This document shows, in pieces, positions 1-7,257 of a stretch of DNA of 64,000 nucleotides. Under the pieces are notes generated by a model. It saw nothing but the letters and a program-made list of their open reading frames with translations. It was not told where the DNA came from and made no database searches. The stretch is from the IMG/VR virus record IMGVR_UViG_3300049856_000084, positions 1 to 64,000 of that record; one strand, 5' to 3'. A program made the translations under genes and the position numbers. Every line of letters begins with the position of its first letter. The stretch's first letter is position 1. This DNA is from a virus.

Positions 1-1
1 T

Positions 2-334
2 CGGGCTCATGGGTCTAAAAATCTGTCTGATTTCGATAAGCAAGAAGGTCTATTTGGAGATCAGAAATATCCTGCGAAAACTGTTCAGCTTGCTGAAACA
101 ATGAGCAATCTCACACAAAAACAATTGGTTGATGCTGTGCGGCAGTATGCTCAGGATGCAGAAATGGCGAGTCAAGGGCCTGGACTATTTGGAGATCCAC
201 CAACGGCATCGCAGTCTTTCAAGGATGCATTCGCCAAACCCAAGCCCACCACTACCGCTACCGCAGCCGATACGCTGCTAGATGCGAAGAAGGCGGCGGC
301 GAAACGTGCGTCCAATAAATCGAGGAAACAATGA
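2..334 (+). CDS. C-terminal end of a large phage protein (5' truncated)
   Basis: The reading frame is open from the first complete codon of the window, so this is the 3' end of a longer gene; an internal ATG at 101 is unlikely to be the true start. The visible 110 residues contain two LFGD motifs about 40 residues apart and a basic, Ala/Lys-rich tail. The gene that runs off the other end of the window (from 61971) is in the frame that would join this one if the sequence closed into a circle, so this may be the end of the same polyvalent protein. The next gene overlaps by ATGA. Function not recognised from this fragment alone. Confidence 0.6.
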   Translation, partial: RAHGSKNLSDFDKQEGLFGDQKYPAKTVQLAETMSNLTQKQLVDAVRQYAQDAEMASQGPGLFGDPPTASQSFKDAFAKPKPTTTATAADTLLDAKKAAAKRASNKSRKQ

Positions 335-630
335 AGCTGAACACGGTACTACTATTATTTTGCATGGCGGGCACGCTATTTGCAGCGGATGCGCCGAAGT
401 TGACTGATGCCGACCGCGTTGAAGCGATCCAAAAGCTGCTGATCGAAGCGAATGCTCGGATTGCGATGCTGCGCAACGAGATCGAAATACGCGATACCGT
501 CAAGTTCACGGCCAAGTATGCGAGCGGCCTATGTGCCGTAATCGCGGCGGAAAATGCACGGTCGAAGGTAGAGGCAGATAAATGCGGGGCTGGGTTCAAG
601 TTGGACGATAAAGGGGAGTGTGTAAAATGA
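331..630 (+). CDS. small exported protein with Sec signal peptide
   Basis: A 99-residue protein that begins MKLNTVLLLFCMAGTLFAAD, a clear Sec signal peptide with probable cleavage after FA or ADA. The mature part is about 80 residues, largely helical, with two cysteines near the C-terminus (KCGAGFKLDDKGEC) that could form a disulfide in the periplasm. Start overlaps the previous stop (ATGA). It lies between the polyvalent protein and a fibre-like protein, so it may be a virion or lysis accessory; the family is not recognised. Confidence 0.75.
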   Translation: MKLNTVLLLFCMAGTLFAADAPKLTDADRVEAIQKLLIEANARIAMLRNEIEIRDTVKFTAKYASGLCAVIAAENARSKVEADKCGAGFKLDDKGECVK

Positions 631-1505
631 AGCTCATATTAGCGATACTTATGATCGGATGCGCGATGGCACAGACGCCAATTGCTGGGCCTGCATTGTC
701 TGGTGGTGGCGGCGGCGGTGCGGATTGCACTAATAATTGTACGTTCACTGGTGTAACCACCATTGCGAATGGAACAAGCACGGTCCCCAGCTTGCAATTC
801 GCTGGGTCTGCCACAACTGGACTTTCGCAGGGTGGAAACCAGTTGTATATCGTTGCTGGTGGGGCACTCAGCGCGTATTTCGATGCGACGTATCAGGTAT
901 TTAACGGCAATCAGAGCTTTGGCGGAACAACTATAACTCTAAATTCTGGCGCTGGTACTAACTTCCCGATGACTTCGAGCGGCGGCAAATGGGGATTAGG
1001 TGCTGGAGCAACCTCGCCCAGCTATTTTATGACCGTGATTCCGACAGCAAACGTTACAGCCTCTCAGACCTTCTTCCTTCAAGATGGAACGGCGAGCACT
1101 GGGAAGACTGGGGCTGTCATCAAGGCTGGTGCTGGGGATGCGGCAACGGACAAGCTATTTCAGACGCAGAATAATAGCGGGACACTTACCTCAAGCATCA
1201 CCCGCGACGGGGATATTTCTGCCCATACGTTGACCGGTATTGGAACGGCCCCAACTGTATCTTCGGGCACAATTGGCACTGGGGCAAGGAATTTAGCTGG
1301 CTTTATCACTTCAACTACAACCGGGGCTTATACTGGTGTACTAACTTTTAGCGGACTCACTGCTCCCGTAGGTTGGGCATGTGCAGTTTCAAATAATACA
1401 ACTGCCAACTTGATTAGGCAGACAGCCTATACGACCACAACAGCAACTTTCGCAGGGACAACGGTAAGCGGCGACGTTCTGACGTACAACTGCATTGCAT
1501 TCTAA
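627..1505 (+). CDS. tail-fibre-like protein with N-terminal signal peptide
   Basis: A 292-residue Gly/Thr/Ser/Ala-rich beta protein. The start at 627 is chosen because GGGGAG lies 9 bases upstream. The N-terminus MKLILAILMIGCAMAQ is a Sec-type signal, with a near lipobox (MIGC). A six-Gly run follows at about residues 29-35. Repetitive beta segments resemble trimeric fibre shafts, and the C-terminal module (GWACAVSNNTTANLIRQTAY, then TATFAGTTVSGDVLTYNCIAF-like strands with a late Cys) is of the kind seen at the tips of phage fibres. Exported fibre or receptor-binding protein is inference; a signal peptide on a virion fibre is odd. Confidence 0.65.
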   Translation: MKLILAILMIGCAMAQTPIAGPALSGGGGGGADCTNNCTFTGVTTIANGTSTVPSLQFAGSATTGLSQGGNQLYIVAGGALSAYFDATYQVFNGNQSFGGTTITLNSGAGTNFPMTSSGGKWGLGAGATSPSYFMTVIPTANVTASQTFFLQDGTASTGKTGAVIKAGAGDAATDKLFQTQNNSGTLTSSITRDGDISAHTLTGIGTAPTVSSGTIGTGARNLAGFITSTTTGAYTGVLTFSGLTAPVGWACAVSNNTTANLIRQTAYTTTTATFAGTTVSGDVLTYNCIAF

Positions 1506-1520
1506 GGAGAAAAGAGAAAA

Positions 1521-2009
1521 ATGAAACTGCTACTCTTTGTAATATTCGCGGCTTCGGCATTCGCGCAGACGACGGTTAACGCTTCGGCGGTGCTACTGGA
1601 TACAAACGCCACTGGGGCACTTGCACGGTGGATGATGGGGCAAAACACAGCGGCGAGCACCACGCTTGCATCGCCTATCGACGCCGTATCGAATACGTTC
1701 ACGCTTGCGAGTGGTACTGGCTTCGGAGCCACTTCGGCTATCGTGGTCAACGGCGTTGAAATAGCCCAATGCACTGTAAAGGCTGGGGCTGTGCTCACCT
1801 GTACTCGTGCGCAGATCGGAACCACGGCGGTAGCTCATGCGGCTGGCGTGTCGGTGAAGGAAATGATATACAAGACTCCGAATCAAGCGGGCACTGAACT
1901 CATGCGGGGACAACTCAAAGGCATTATGAGGTCCGACCAAGTGATTCAGGCGCAAGTTGCGGCGGCTGCGGCTGCTGCTGAAGCTATTATTGCAGCCGGG
2001 GTGCAATGA
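1521..2009 (+). CDS. exported protein with phage interface beta-domain
   Basis: A 162-residue protein starting MKLLLFVIFAASAFAQ, a textbook Sec signal with AFA-Q cleavage. Residues ~50-115 form a small beta domain ending TRAQIGTTAVAHAAGVSV, the GTTAxAHAAG motif common in phage tail proteins. The N-terminal part of the tail spike at 43644 and the protein at 52873 carry related domains. An Ala-rich helix ends the protein. AAGGAG lies upstream. The next gene, the endolysin, overlaps by ATGA. Probably a small tail or baseplate accessory that is exported. Confidence 0.65.
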   Translation: MKLLLFVIFAASAFAQTTVNASAVLLDTNATGALARWMMGQNTAASTTLASPIDAVSNTFTLASGTGFGATSAIVVNGVEIAQCTVKAGAVLTCTRAQIGTTAVAHAAGVSVKEMIYKTPNQAGTELMRGQLKGIMRSDQVIQAQVAAAAAAAEAIIAAGVQ

Positions 2010-2575
2010 TCGACAGCATCCTATTCGCTGACCGCTGGGAAGCGGCCCACAAGCTCACGGAGCTAGGGCGTGCGAATCTGCGCCGTCTGGTGCAGTGGCT
2101 TGAAGATGCCCCCACAATGGCCGATGACCGCTGGAAAGCCTACGCTCTTGCGACCGTGTGCCGTGAGTGCGGCTCAGAGTTCGATATGACCATCAAAGAG
2201 CGTGGCAAGCCTGAATACTTCAAGAAGTACGATGGCAGGTATGGGAACGTGAATCCAGGCGATGGATATCGGTATCGCGGGCGTGGTCCAGTTCAGTTAA
2301 CATTCTTGGACAACTACGCGAAGTTCGGGAAACTGCTTGGCTTGGATCTGGTGAATGATCCCGATCTGGCGTGTGTCCCCGAGAACGGCGTCAAGATCAT
2401 GGTCCAGGGTATGGTTGCCGGAATGTTTACGGGCGTCTCGCTGCACAAGTACATCGATAATCTGAAGACGGATTACTTGAACGCACGGCGGATCATCAAC
2501 GGGCTGGATCATGCGCAAGAGATTGCGGATAACGCGCAAGCGTTCATCGACATTTACAAAGAGGTACGCGCTTGA
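2006..2575 (+). CDS. endolysin, glycoside hydrolase family 19-like
   Basis: A 189-residue murein hydrolase. The central region has the GH19 (chitinase/endolysin) pattern: ALATVCRECGSEF with the Glu of the usual HE pair, then KYDGRYGNVNPGDGYRYRGR, then GPVQLTFLDNY. The His before the first catalytic Glu is replaced (CREC instead of KHET). No signal peptide or membrane anchor is present, so a holin is needed. Start overlaps the upstream stop by ATGA. It would cleave peptidoglycan glycan strands at the end of infection. The small membrane genes downstream fit a lysis cassette. Confidence 0.85.
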   Translation: MIDSILFADRWEAAHKLTELGRANLRRLVQWLEDAPTMADDRWKAYALATVCRECGSEFDMTIKERGKPEYFKKYDGRYGNVNPGDGYRYRGRGPVQLTFLDNYAKFGKLLGLDLVNDPDLACVPENGVKIMVQGMVAGMFTGVSLHKYIDNLKTDYLNARRIINGLDHAQEIADNAQAFIDIYKEVRA

Positions 2576-2586
2576 GGAACCGAGTC

Positions 2587-2655
2587 ATGGGCGTTTGCGC
2601 GTATTTGGGCGGCGCTGCATTATTATGGGTATTGATAGAATGGTTACTTGGTTAG
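2587..2655 (+). CDS. 22-residue membrane miniprotein (tentative)
   Basis: ATG at 2587 follows GAGGAA with 6-7 bases of spacing, and the product MGVCAYLGGAALLWVLIEWL plus two residues is one hydrophobic helix. An overlapping frame (2625-2699) also encodes a single hydrophobic helix but has no ribosome site. Position just after the endolysin suggests a holin or antiholin-like role; this is inference from location and hydrophobicity only. Confidence 0.4.
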   Translation: MGVCAYLGGAALLWVLIEWLLG

Positions 2656-2705
2656 GGTGGGCGTTCTTGGTTTGGTTCGTTTGGAATCTGATTGAGTGAG
2701 GGAAT

Positions 2706-2933
2706 ATGGATTGGCAATCTTCAGTAGCTCGCAAATCGGTAGATCGATTCTTCAAGGGCAAGCTCGGTCGTAGCATCATCGTTGCGGCCTCCGGCGCTGG
2801 ACTGACCGTATACAACAACTGGAAGGTCTACGGTACGGTCTGGGAAGGGATTGACGAACTATGGACAGCCGTGGGTGGCGCTGTTGTGCTAACCGTTGTA
2901 CTCCATCTAAAAAGCCAAGGGGAAGAGAAATAA
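2706..2933 (+). CDS. small membrane protein, holin candidate
   Basis: A 75-residue protein with GAGGGA upstream of its ATG. Two hydrophobic stretches, around residues 23-38 (SIIVAASGAGLTVY) and 53-67 (AVGGAVVLTVVLHL), are separated by a short polar loop, and the ends are charged (KGKLGR, KSQGEEK). The size, two-helix topology and position between endolysin and a membrane PAS protein fit a class II-type holin. No family motif is recognised, so the call rests on context. Confidence 0.55.
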   Translation: MDWQSSVARKSVDRFFKGKLGRSIIVAASGAGLTVYNNWKVYGTVWEGIDELWTAVGGAVVLTVVLHLKSQGEEK

Positions 2934-3551
2934 ATGGACGTTCAAGAGGTAGTAGAATTTGCGCAAAAGTGGCAGGCTGCTATTGCAACTGGTGTCGCCA
3001 TCGGCGGCGCGGTGATAAGCTGGAAGCCCGTTCAGGATATTCGCGTTTCTCTGGCTCAATTGCGCCCAAACGGTGGAACATCGCTGCATGACAAGGTGAC
3101 CAGCATCGATAACCGACTGTGCAAGCTCGAATCCATAAATCTCGCAGACTTCCAAGACGATCATGAAATGCGGTTCTATTCCGATAAAGATGGGCTGTGC
3201 GAAATTGCAAACACTGCCTACCTCACAACGATGAAGAGGCAACTTTACGAGGTTACTGGTCACTCATGGCCTCAGTGCATCTACGAGGATGATCGGGAAA
3301 TGGTGATACGCAAGTGGGATGCGGCTGTAAAAGACAAGCGCAGCTTCCATTTGGAATATCGTATGGTTGACCGCGATCAGAATATTATCCACGTAATGTG
3401 TGATGCATCCATGATGGTTGACCTTGCCGGAGTGGTACAGGGGTGGAAAGGTGTCATCACAAAGAAAGAAACACCTAACCCCGTAGCCACGGCGGCGCTA
3501 ACTTTAGGCGCATTCGCGGCGGCAACGGTGCTAACATTGGCAGCAGGTTAA
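2934..3551 (+). CDS. membrane-anchored PAS-domain protein
   Basis: A 205-residue protein. Residues ~15-31 form a membrane helix (AIATGVAIGGAVISW) followed by a short coiled segment. Residues ~80-178 match a PAS fold: FYSDKDGLCEIANTAYLTTM, then YEVTGHSWPQ, ED at the helix cap, FHLEYRMVDRDQNIIHVMCD and GVVQGWKGVITKK. A second hydrophobic segment ends the protein (LTLGAFAAATVLTLAAG). PAS domains bind small ligands or mediate dimerisation; no kinase, cyclase or DNA-binding output domain is attached. It starts directly after the holin candidate, so a role in sensing and lysis timing is plausible but unproven. Its 3' end overlaps the convergent endonuclease gene. Confidence 0.7.
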   Translation: MDVQEVVEFAQKWQAAIATGVAIGGAVISWKPVQDIRVSLAQLRPNGGTSLHDKVTSIDNRLCKLESINLADFQDDHEMRFYSDKDGLCEIANTAYLTTMKRQLYEVTGHSWPQCIYEDDREMVIRKWDAAVKDKRSFHLEYRMVDRDQNIIHVMCDASMMVDLAGVVQGWKGVITKKETPNPVATAALTLGAFAAATVLTLAAG

Positions 3552-4297
3552 ACCCTCGCCCACGTTTTGCGCTGTAGAAGCAGGTAAATGTTTTGAGTGG
3601 CTATCCCGTATTCCTTGGAAAGATCGCAGACAGTAGCACCATTCTCACGCTTCTTGCGAATCTCCACGGCTTGAATGGCGGTTAGTTTCCCATGATAGGC
3701 ACGTTCCCCATGGGTTGTGCGGCCCTTCGCAACCATGTCATTGTTATTGTCCGTTCGAGTCCCAACAAACATGTGTTCAGGATTTGTGCAAGGCGGATTG
3801 TCGCAGTGGTGGCATAGGCACATGTCATCTGGAACAGGCTCTTTGAATTCCCCGTAAACAAACCGATGAGCTAGTACATTCTTTCCATCTATAAATATCC
3901 GTCCATACCCAGATCGTTCCAGCTTCCCCACCCAAACCCAGCATCCATGGATATCAACAATCCTATTGGCCAAGGATGGCAGTTTTTCTAGAATAGCCGA
4001 TGGCGCTTTACTTGTATCCGACATGGCGATCAGCTTTGGATTGAACTGATGATGGTAAGGCGAAACGCAATCGTCAGTTTCACATGTACGTTTGCCTACA
4101 AGAGATGGGCTAAGATCTGGTTCAACAAACAGCTTATACATCAGCCTCGATACTACCTCGCCCTTCCCGTTAAACCAAATGAGGGCTTTCCCTCGATGGT
4201 TCAAAGAACCACGCCATACCCAGCATCCATCTGGTTGGAAATAGATTCTTTCACGTATACGTGCGGGCAAATTGTTGATAGAATATTGTTCAGGCAT
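3548..4297 (-). CDS. HNH homing endonuclease (HNH_3 type) with HTH
   Basis: A 249-residue protein with two related halves. Residues ~115-195 are a good HNH_3-like module: GCWVWVGKLERSGYGRIF, HRFVYGEF, CLCHHCDNPPCTNPEHMFVG and TDNNNDMVAKGR. Residues ~20-85 look like a decayed copy (GCWVWRGSLNHRGKALIWF, CETDDCVSPYHHQF). The C-terminus (KLTAIQAVEIRKKRENGATV.. YGIATQNIYLLLQRKTWA) is a helix-turn-helix used by homing enzymes to hold their target. It stands alone on the minus strand between the lysis and early regions, which is typical of a selfish insertion. AAGGGAG precedes the ATG. Confidence 0.85.
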   Translation of the reverse strand: MPEQYSINNLPARIRERIYFQPDGCWVWRGSLNHRGKALIWFNGKGEVVSRLMYKLFVEPDLSPSLVGKRTCETDDCVSPYHHQFNPKLIAMSDTSKAPSAILEKLPSLANRIVDIHGCWVWVGKLERSGYGRIFIDGKNVLAHRFVYGEFKEPVPDDMCLCHHCDNPPCTNPEHMFVGTRTDNNNDMVAKGRTTHGERAYHGKLTAIQAVEIRKKRENGATVCDLSKEYGIATQNIYLLLQRKTWARV

Positions 4298-4312
4298 TGC
4301 GGACTCCCTTAA

Positions 4313-4373
4313 AGTTCGTAAAGTTTAGAGCTGGCCGGATGCGGAAACATCCTACCAGTTCGTTCAAGTTTAA
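4313..4373. repeat. pair of direct repeats AGTTCGTwmAAGTTTA
   Basis: AGTTCGTAAAGTTTAG (4313-4328) and AGTTCGTTCAAGTTTAA (4357-4373) lie in the 99-base gap between the divergent genes at 4297 and 4397. A looser copy, GGTTCGTAAGTGTTC, lies at 9314-9328, also upstream of a gene. They could be binding sites for a regulator. No clear -35/-10 pair was found here. Confidence 0.45.
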
Positions 4374-4396
4374 CACGGCAAGGAGCTTTAATTCAA

Positions 4397-4582
4397 ATGG
4401 CAAATGATAATGATCCCCACATCCCAAGTTGCCCGCCAACGTGCGAAGCGTTGCTATTCAACGCATTTACCAAAGGGCAGCAGGGCGAATTCAAAGACCA
4501 AGCAGCCGCTGCAAAGGCTTTCTGGAAGACAGTCCACGACGAGTACCATCGTCTCGTTGACTTAGCCACAAAAAAGGCGTAA
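4397..4582 (+). CDS. small hypothetical protein
   Basis: A 61-residue soluble, Ala/Lys-rich protein with AAGGAG upstream. N-terminal DNDPHIPSCPPTCEALLF is followed by a helix (QAAAAKAFWKTVHDEYHRLVDLATKK). It is a single-gene plus-strand island facing the long minus operon and ends before a strong bidirectional terminator. No family recognised. Confidence 0.6.
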   Translation: MANDNDPHIPSCPPTCEALLFNAFTKGQQGEFKDQAAAAKAFWKTVHDEYHRLVDLATKKA

Positions 4583-4623
4583 GCTGTAATCAGTCTTCTT
4601 TCCTTTGATCTAAGCGCATGCAC

Positions 4624-4656
4624 AAGGCCCCCTACTTGGGGGCTTTCTTGTTTCTG
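4624..4656. terminator. bidirectional intrinsic terminator
   Basis: AAGGCCCCC - TACTT - GGGGGCTTT forms a 9-bp stem (one G.U) followed by TCTTGTTT on the plus strand, and it reads symmetrically on the minus strand. It separates the convergent genes ending at 4582 and 4673. The right arm shares TTGGGGGCTTTC with the repeated C-terminal coding sequence at 5313 and 5528. Confidence 0.8.
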
Positions 4657-4672
4657 GTTCAATGAACGAGAA

Positions 4673-4978
4673 TCAGACTTCGTTGGGGTGTAAAACCAAG
4701 GCTGAATCGTCGACCACTTGAACGCCTTCCGGCATTCGAGTCTGCCAAGTGAAAACCTGCCCATTCTTCCGCATTCTGGTTTTGAATCGCCGAAACGAAT
4801 GGATCATATTCTCTTCCTCTTCGGAAAGAATGTTGATTTCCTTCGTGGCTATCATCTGCTTCATCTGCTTGCGTAGCCTTGCTCTAGCTTCAAGTTCGGC
4901 CAGTTCATCCATCTGTTCTGCTGTTTTCAAATCAGCGAAGGCACGCATACTTAATTCAGTTGCGGTACGATCTTGCAT
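4673..4978 (-). CDS. hypothetical helical protein, last gene of the minus early operon
   Basis: A 101-residue charged protein, mostly helical (residues ~15-60, ARARLRKQMKQMIATKEINI), with a short beta tail (GQVFTWQTRMPEGVQVVDD). AGGAGCC precedes the ATG. It is the promoter-distal gene of the operon and ends against the terminator. No family recognised. Confidence 0.65.
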   Translation of the reverse strand: MQDRTATELSMRAFADLKTAEQMDELAELEARARLRKQMKQMIATKEINILSEEEENMIHSFRRFKTRMRKNGQVFTWQTRMPEGVQVVDDSALVLHPNEV

Positions 4979-4979
4979 T

Positions 4980-5300
4980 TTAGGCTCCTGGTTTCTTGTG
5001 TTCGTCGGTCACTACAAATTCACTAACGTCGGAAGGCGGTCCTTTCTTGCCTTGCGCCTCCCGGTATTGGCGAAACAAAAGCAGAGTTTGAATTGCTTCT
5101 TGTTTCTGAAACTTCAATTCTGTCATAAAGAAGTGGACCAAAAATGCATCCTGTTCTGAAGCCTCAATCGCTTCAAGGATATTCTTCGCGTGGTCTCTGG
5201 CCTCTGCTGGCCCCATCTGACAGATAACCTTATCGCCAAACAGCAATTGGACGAATGGTTCGAGCTTGCTATTAATTCCTGATTGATGCCAAAGTATCAT
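4980..5300 (-). CDS. hypothetical protein
   Basis: A 106-residue soluble helical protein (EARDHAKNILEAIEASEQDA..) with GGGATAT just upstream of ATG. It sits tightly between its operon neighbours. No motif recognised. Confidence 0.6.
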   Translation of the reverse strand: MILWHQSGINSKLEPFVQLLFGDKVICQMGPAEARDHAKNILEAIEASEQDAFLVHFFMTELKFQKQEAIQTLLLFRQYREAQGKKGPPSDVSEFVVTDEHKKPGA

Positions 5301-5308
5301 ATATCCCT

Positions 5309-5527
5309 TTACTTGGGGGCTTTCGTGCGTTTTGCATCCTTCAACCGTCGAAGTTTAAGTTCCCCAGCCGCTCGCATATTCAAGCCACGTGACTCAACTA
5401 CCCGAAAGCGGCGGATGCCATCGGTGATAATGTCGCCAGCCTCAATGTCGAAATTACGGATGCTGGAATCAATGTGGCAATCGAAGTGCCATGTTGTGCG
5501 TCCGCGCTTGTCGGTACTCTTAGTCAT
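5309..5527 (-). CDS. small hypothetical protein ending KRTKAPK
   Basis: A 72-residue basic protein, probably a small beta barrel in the middle (FDIEAGDIITDGIRRFRVVE). The last seven residues KRTKAPK are identical to those of the upstream gene, encoded by an identical 20-base sequence. Start overlaps the upstream stop (ATGA). Confidence 0.6.
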   Translation of the reverse strand: MTKSTDKRGRTTWHFDCHIDSSIRNFDIEAGDIITDGIRRFRVVESRGLNMRAAGELKLRRLKDAKRTKAPK

Positions 5528-5841
5528 TTGGGGGCTTTCGTGCGTTTAGGCACAATATCGTACCCGCATTTGTCCAATGCAATTCGTAGGAAATCGAAGC
5601 CCACGTTACTCCCAAGCCATTGGATAACCGTGGCGTAAAATACTGAGGCTTGCTCTGTTCCGGCCAAGGTAACTGTTCCAGCAAGCCGCTGCACTGTAGC
5701 GTAATCGCCTACAGGCATGCCTTTGTTTTGCTTCTCCCATTCAAGGGCAAACGCTTCCTCGCGTGGGTTTTCCTGTTCATCCAGCAGCCGCTTGCTGTGC
5801 AGCCCGCGATTCTTCAATGCTTTGATTTGCTTTTCCGTCAT
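5524..5841 (-). CDS. hypothetical protein ending KRTKAPK
   Basis: A 105-residue protein. A helical N-terminus (QIKALKNRGLHSKRLLDEQE) precedes a globular part (VQRLAGTVTLAGTEQASVFY). It shares its C-terminal KRTKAPK tail with the gene at 5309. Both ends overlap neighbours by ATGA. Confidence 0.6.
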   Translation of the reverse strand: MTEKQIKALKNRGLHSKRLLDEQENPREEAFALEWEKQNKGMPVGDYATVQRLAGTVTLAGTEQASVFYATVIQWLGSNVGFDFLRIALDKCGYDIVPKRTKAPK

Positions 5842-5921
5842 CGCATCCCCTCGCTGCTATGCCCCAATTCGTCAGCCTCAATCTGTTCCAGCGTCAGCGG
5901 CGGGTTCATTTGGTTCTCCAT
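5838..5921 (-). CDS. 27-residue acidic miniprotein
   Basis: ATG at 5921 gives MENQMNPPLTLEQIEADELG and seven more residues, then TGA overlapping the next ATG. It fills the only gap between 5841 and the gene ending at 5906, keeping the overlap chain unbroken, which is the main support. No function recognised. Confidence 0.45.
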   Translation of the reverse strand: MENQMNPPLTLEQIEADELGHSSEGMR

Positions 5922-6103
5922 TTGCCAACCACGGTTGACACCTTCACTTCTCGGAATTTCACGTTAGTGATATTGCCAGATCGGTCGTTCCAAGCCTTCA
6001 TGGTTTTTCTAGCATTGGCCAAGGTAGCTCGCCTGACAATCCAATAATCGACGTCACCGCATACAGTGGCCGCAACTTCGTAATGCACCTTAGTGGTTTT
6101 CAT
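5906..6103 (-). CDS. small hypothetical protein
   Basis: A 65-residue basic protein with alternating strand and helix (VHYEVAATVCGDVDYWIVRR, LANARKTMKAWNDRSGNI). Linked to the upstream gene by ATGA. It resembles a small alpha/beta fold but no family was recognised. Confidence 0.6.
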   Translation of the reverse strand: MKTTKVHYEVAATVCGDVDYWIVRRATLANARKTMKAWNDRSGNITNVKFREVKVSTVVGKWRTK

Positions 6104-6492
6104 TCCGCCTCCAGTGGCATCGGGATAGGGCAGTGGCGTTTCACGTATCGCTCATCCATGACACGATTATCGTCCGAGAAATGCACAAAGCAATAATCCA
6201 CCTGCCCTGATTCCCACTCAATCAGGTAGCGGCCCTTCCCGTCGCGCGGAACTGGCCCATCCACCCAGCGCATCTGCGCGGCCTCCAGTGCCTTAGCGTT
6301 CCAAGCCCATACTTGAAGCATGGTCCGCGTTATCTCGACGCCACCAAGAGCCGTGGGGTCATTTGCCATCTGTTCAATCACTTCACTCAGCTTCATCTTA
6401 GGCTTAGGATGCGGGCTGCTGGAACTTCCATCTCTCGGCATACCAATGGCATCCATGATATCGTCGTCAGTGCTCCCGAAGTTACCCATCAC
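6100..6492 (-). CDS. hypothetical protein
   Basis: A 130-residue protein. The acidic, Ser/Pro-rich N-terminal ~35 residues are disordered; the rest is a mixed alpha/beta domain (GRYLIEWESGQVDYCFVHFS). It starts with two ATGs overlapping the upstream stop. No family recognised. Confidence 0.6.
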   Translation of the reverse strand: MMGNFGSTDDDIMDAIGMPRDGSSSSPHPKPKMKLSEVIEQMANDPTALGGVEITRTMLQVWAWNAKALEAAQMRWVDGPVPRDGKGRYLIEWESGQVDYCFVHFSDDNRVMDERYVKRHCPIPMPLEAE

Positions 6493-6689
6493 TTCACCTC
6501 TTCAATCCTGCGAATCAATACCCAAACCTGATCAGCCTTGCATCGATCAAATGTACCTTTAGTGAGTTGATGCACAAACGAATCGCCTTGCTCTCGGCTG
6601 GAATCGTCTTTCGGTCTGCCTAAGTTTCGGCAATGGCAGCATAGCGTTGCCGCGTGGAGCGTTAGATCGACAATAGTAAATGATTCCAT
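6489..6689 (-). CDS. small protein with CCHC cluster, FTIVD N-terminus
   Basis: A 66-residue protein. Start at 6689 is used because it overlaps the upstream stop (TGATG). It opens MESFTIVD, an N-terminus shared with the genes starting at 15153 and 19334. A CCHC cluster at residues ~17-20 and a later Cys may bind zinc. No family recognised. Confidence 0.55.
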   Translation of the reverse strand: MESFTIVDLTLHAATLCCHCRNLGRPKDDSSREQGDSFVHQLTKGTFDRCKADQVWVLIRRIEEVK

Positions 6690-6880
6690 CACTTCACCGC
6701 CTTGGTGGGGTTGGGTGCATCGTGCTGGCGAAATGCGGCCCATCCTTCGAGGATCTCTTCGTACTTCTCGCGTAGGCTCATACGATCTTGCGCCGCGAGT
6801 ACCTTCAGGATTTGGTTCGCCGCTTCGCTGACGGTCACCTGCATTCGGAGCTTCGCTGGTTGCTTCTTTGGTCTTGCCAT
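6689..6880 (-). CDS. ribbon-helix-helix-like DNA-binding protein
   Basis: A 63-residue basic protein. Residues ~10-50 follow the Arc/MetJ ribbon-helix-helix order: a short strand (LRMQVTVS), helix A (EAANQILKVLAAQD), a turn, and helix B (LREKYEEILEGWAAFRQ). The N-terminus ARPKKQPAK is a basic arm. Such proteins act as dimeric operator-binding repressors. It lies near the divergent promoter at 7.1 kb, so local autoregulation is possible. Confidence 0.55.
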   Translation of the reverse strand: MARPKKQPAKLRMQVTVSEAANQILKVLAAQDRMSLREKYEEILEGWAAFRQHDAPNPTKAVK

Positions 6881-7119
6881 TAGAACTGTACCTCGTCTCT
6901 CTCTTCCAGTAACCGATGAAGCCGTTGGTTTTCAGTAATCAATTCGAGCATGTTTCCAGCCATCTCAATCACCTGCTTTTGCAATTGGCTTGCTAAGCGT
7001 AGTAATTCAGGCGACTCTGGGCTTGCTTCGATTATTGGCATTTTGATCGCTTCTCGCAATTCCGCCATATGGCGCGCAAGTTCCGCTTCGGCTTGTTTGA
7101 GTTCGTTTTCTAGGATCAT
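6880..7119 (-). CDS. coiled-coil protein, leaderless start
   Basis: A 79-residue, almost wholly helical protein with heptad-like Leu/Ile spacing (LENELKQAEAELARHMAELR, LRLASQLQKQVIEMAGNMLE, LITENQRLHRLLEER). ATG at 7119 is chosen over an upstream ATG because TACTAT ends 6 bases before it, the same leaderless spacing seen at 33.6-36 kb. Confidence 0.6.
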   Translation of the reverse strand: MILENELKQAEAELARHMAELREAIKMPIIEASPESPELLRLASQLQKQVIEMAGNMLELITENQRLHRLLEERDEVQF

Positions 7120-7125
7120 GAAAAT

Positions 7126-7172
7126 ATAGTACACCAAAGGTATTGACAATTACAAGTAGTATCTGATAATAT
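7126..7172. promoter_or_regulatory. divergent promoter region
   Basis: Plus strand: TTGACA (7143-7148) and GATAAT (7165-7170), spacer 16, reading toward the gene at 7258. Minus strand: TTGTAA, 18-base spacer and TACTAT placed 6 bases before the ATG at 7119. The transcribed plus leader contains a hairpin TGCGCC..GGCGCA (about 7217-7241) before the ribosome site. Confidence 0.6.
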
Positions 7173-7257
7173 TTATCTTGACTAAGGCTTACCGCCGATG
7201 TCGTGATTGAATGGGATGCGCCGTTGCCCACGGGCGGCGCATTAAAGGGAGAGTTCA

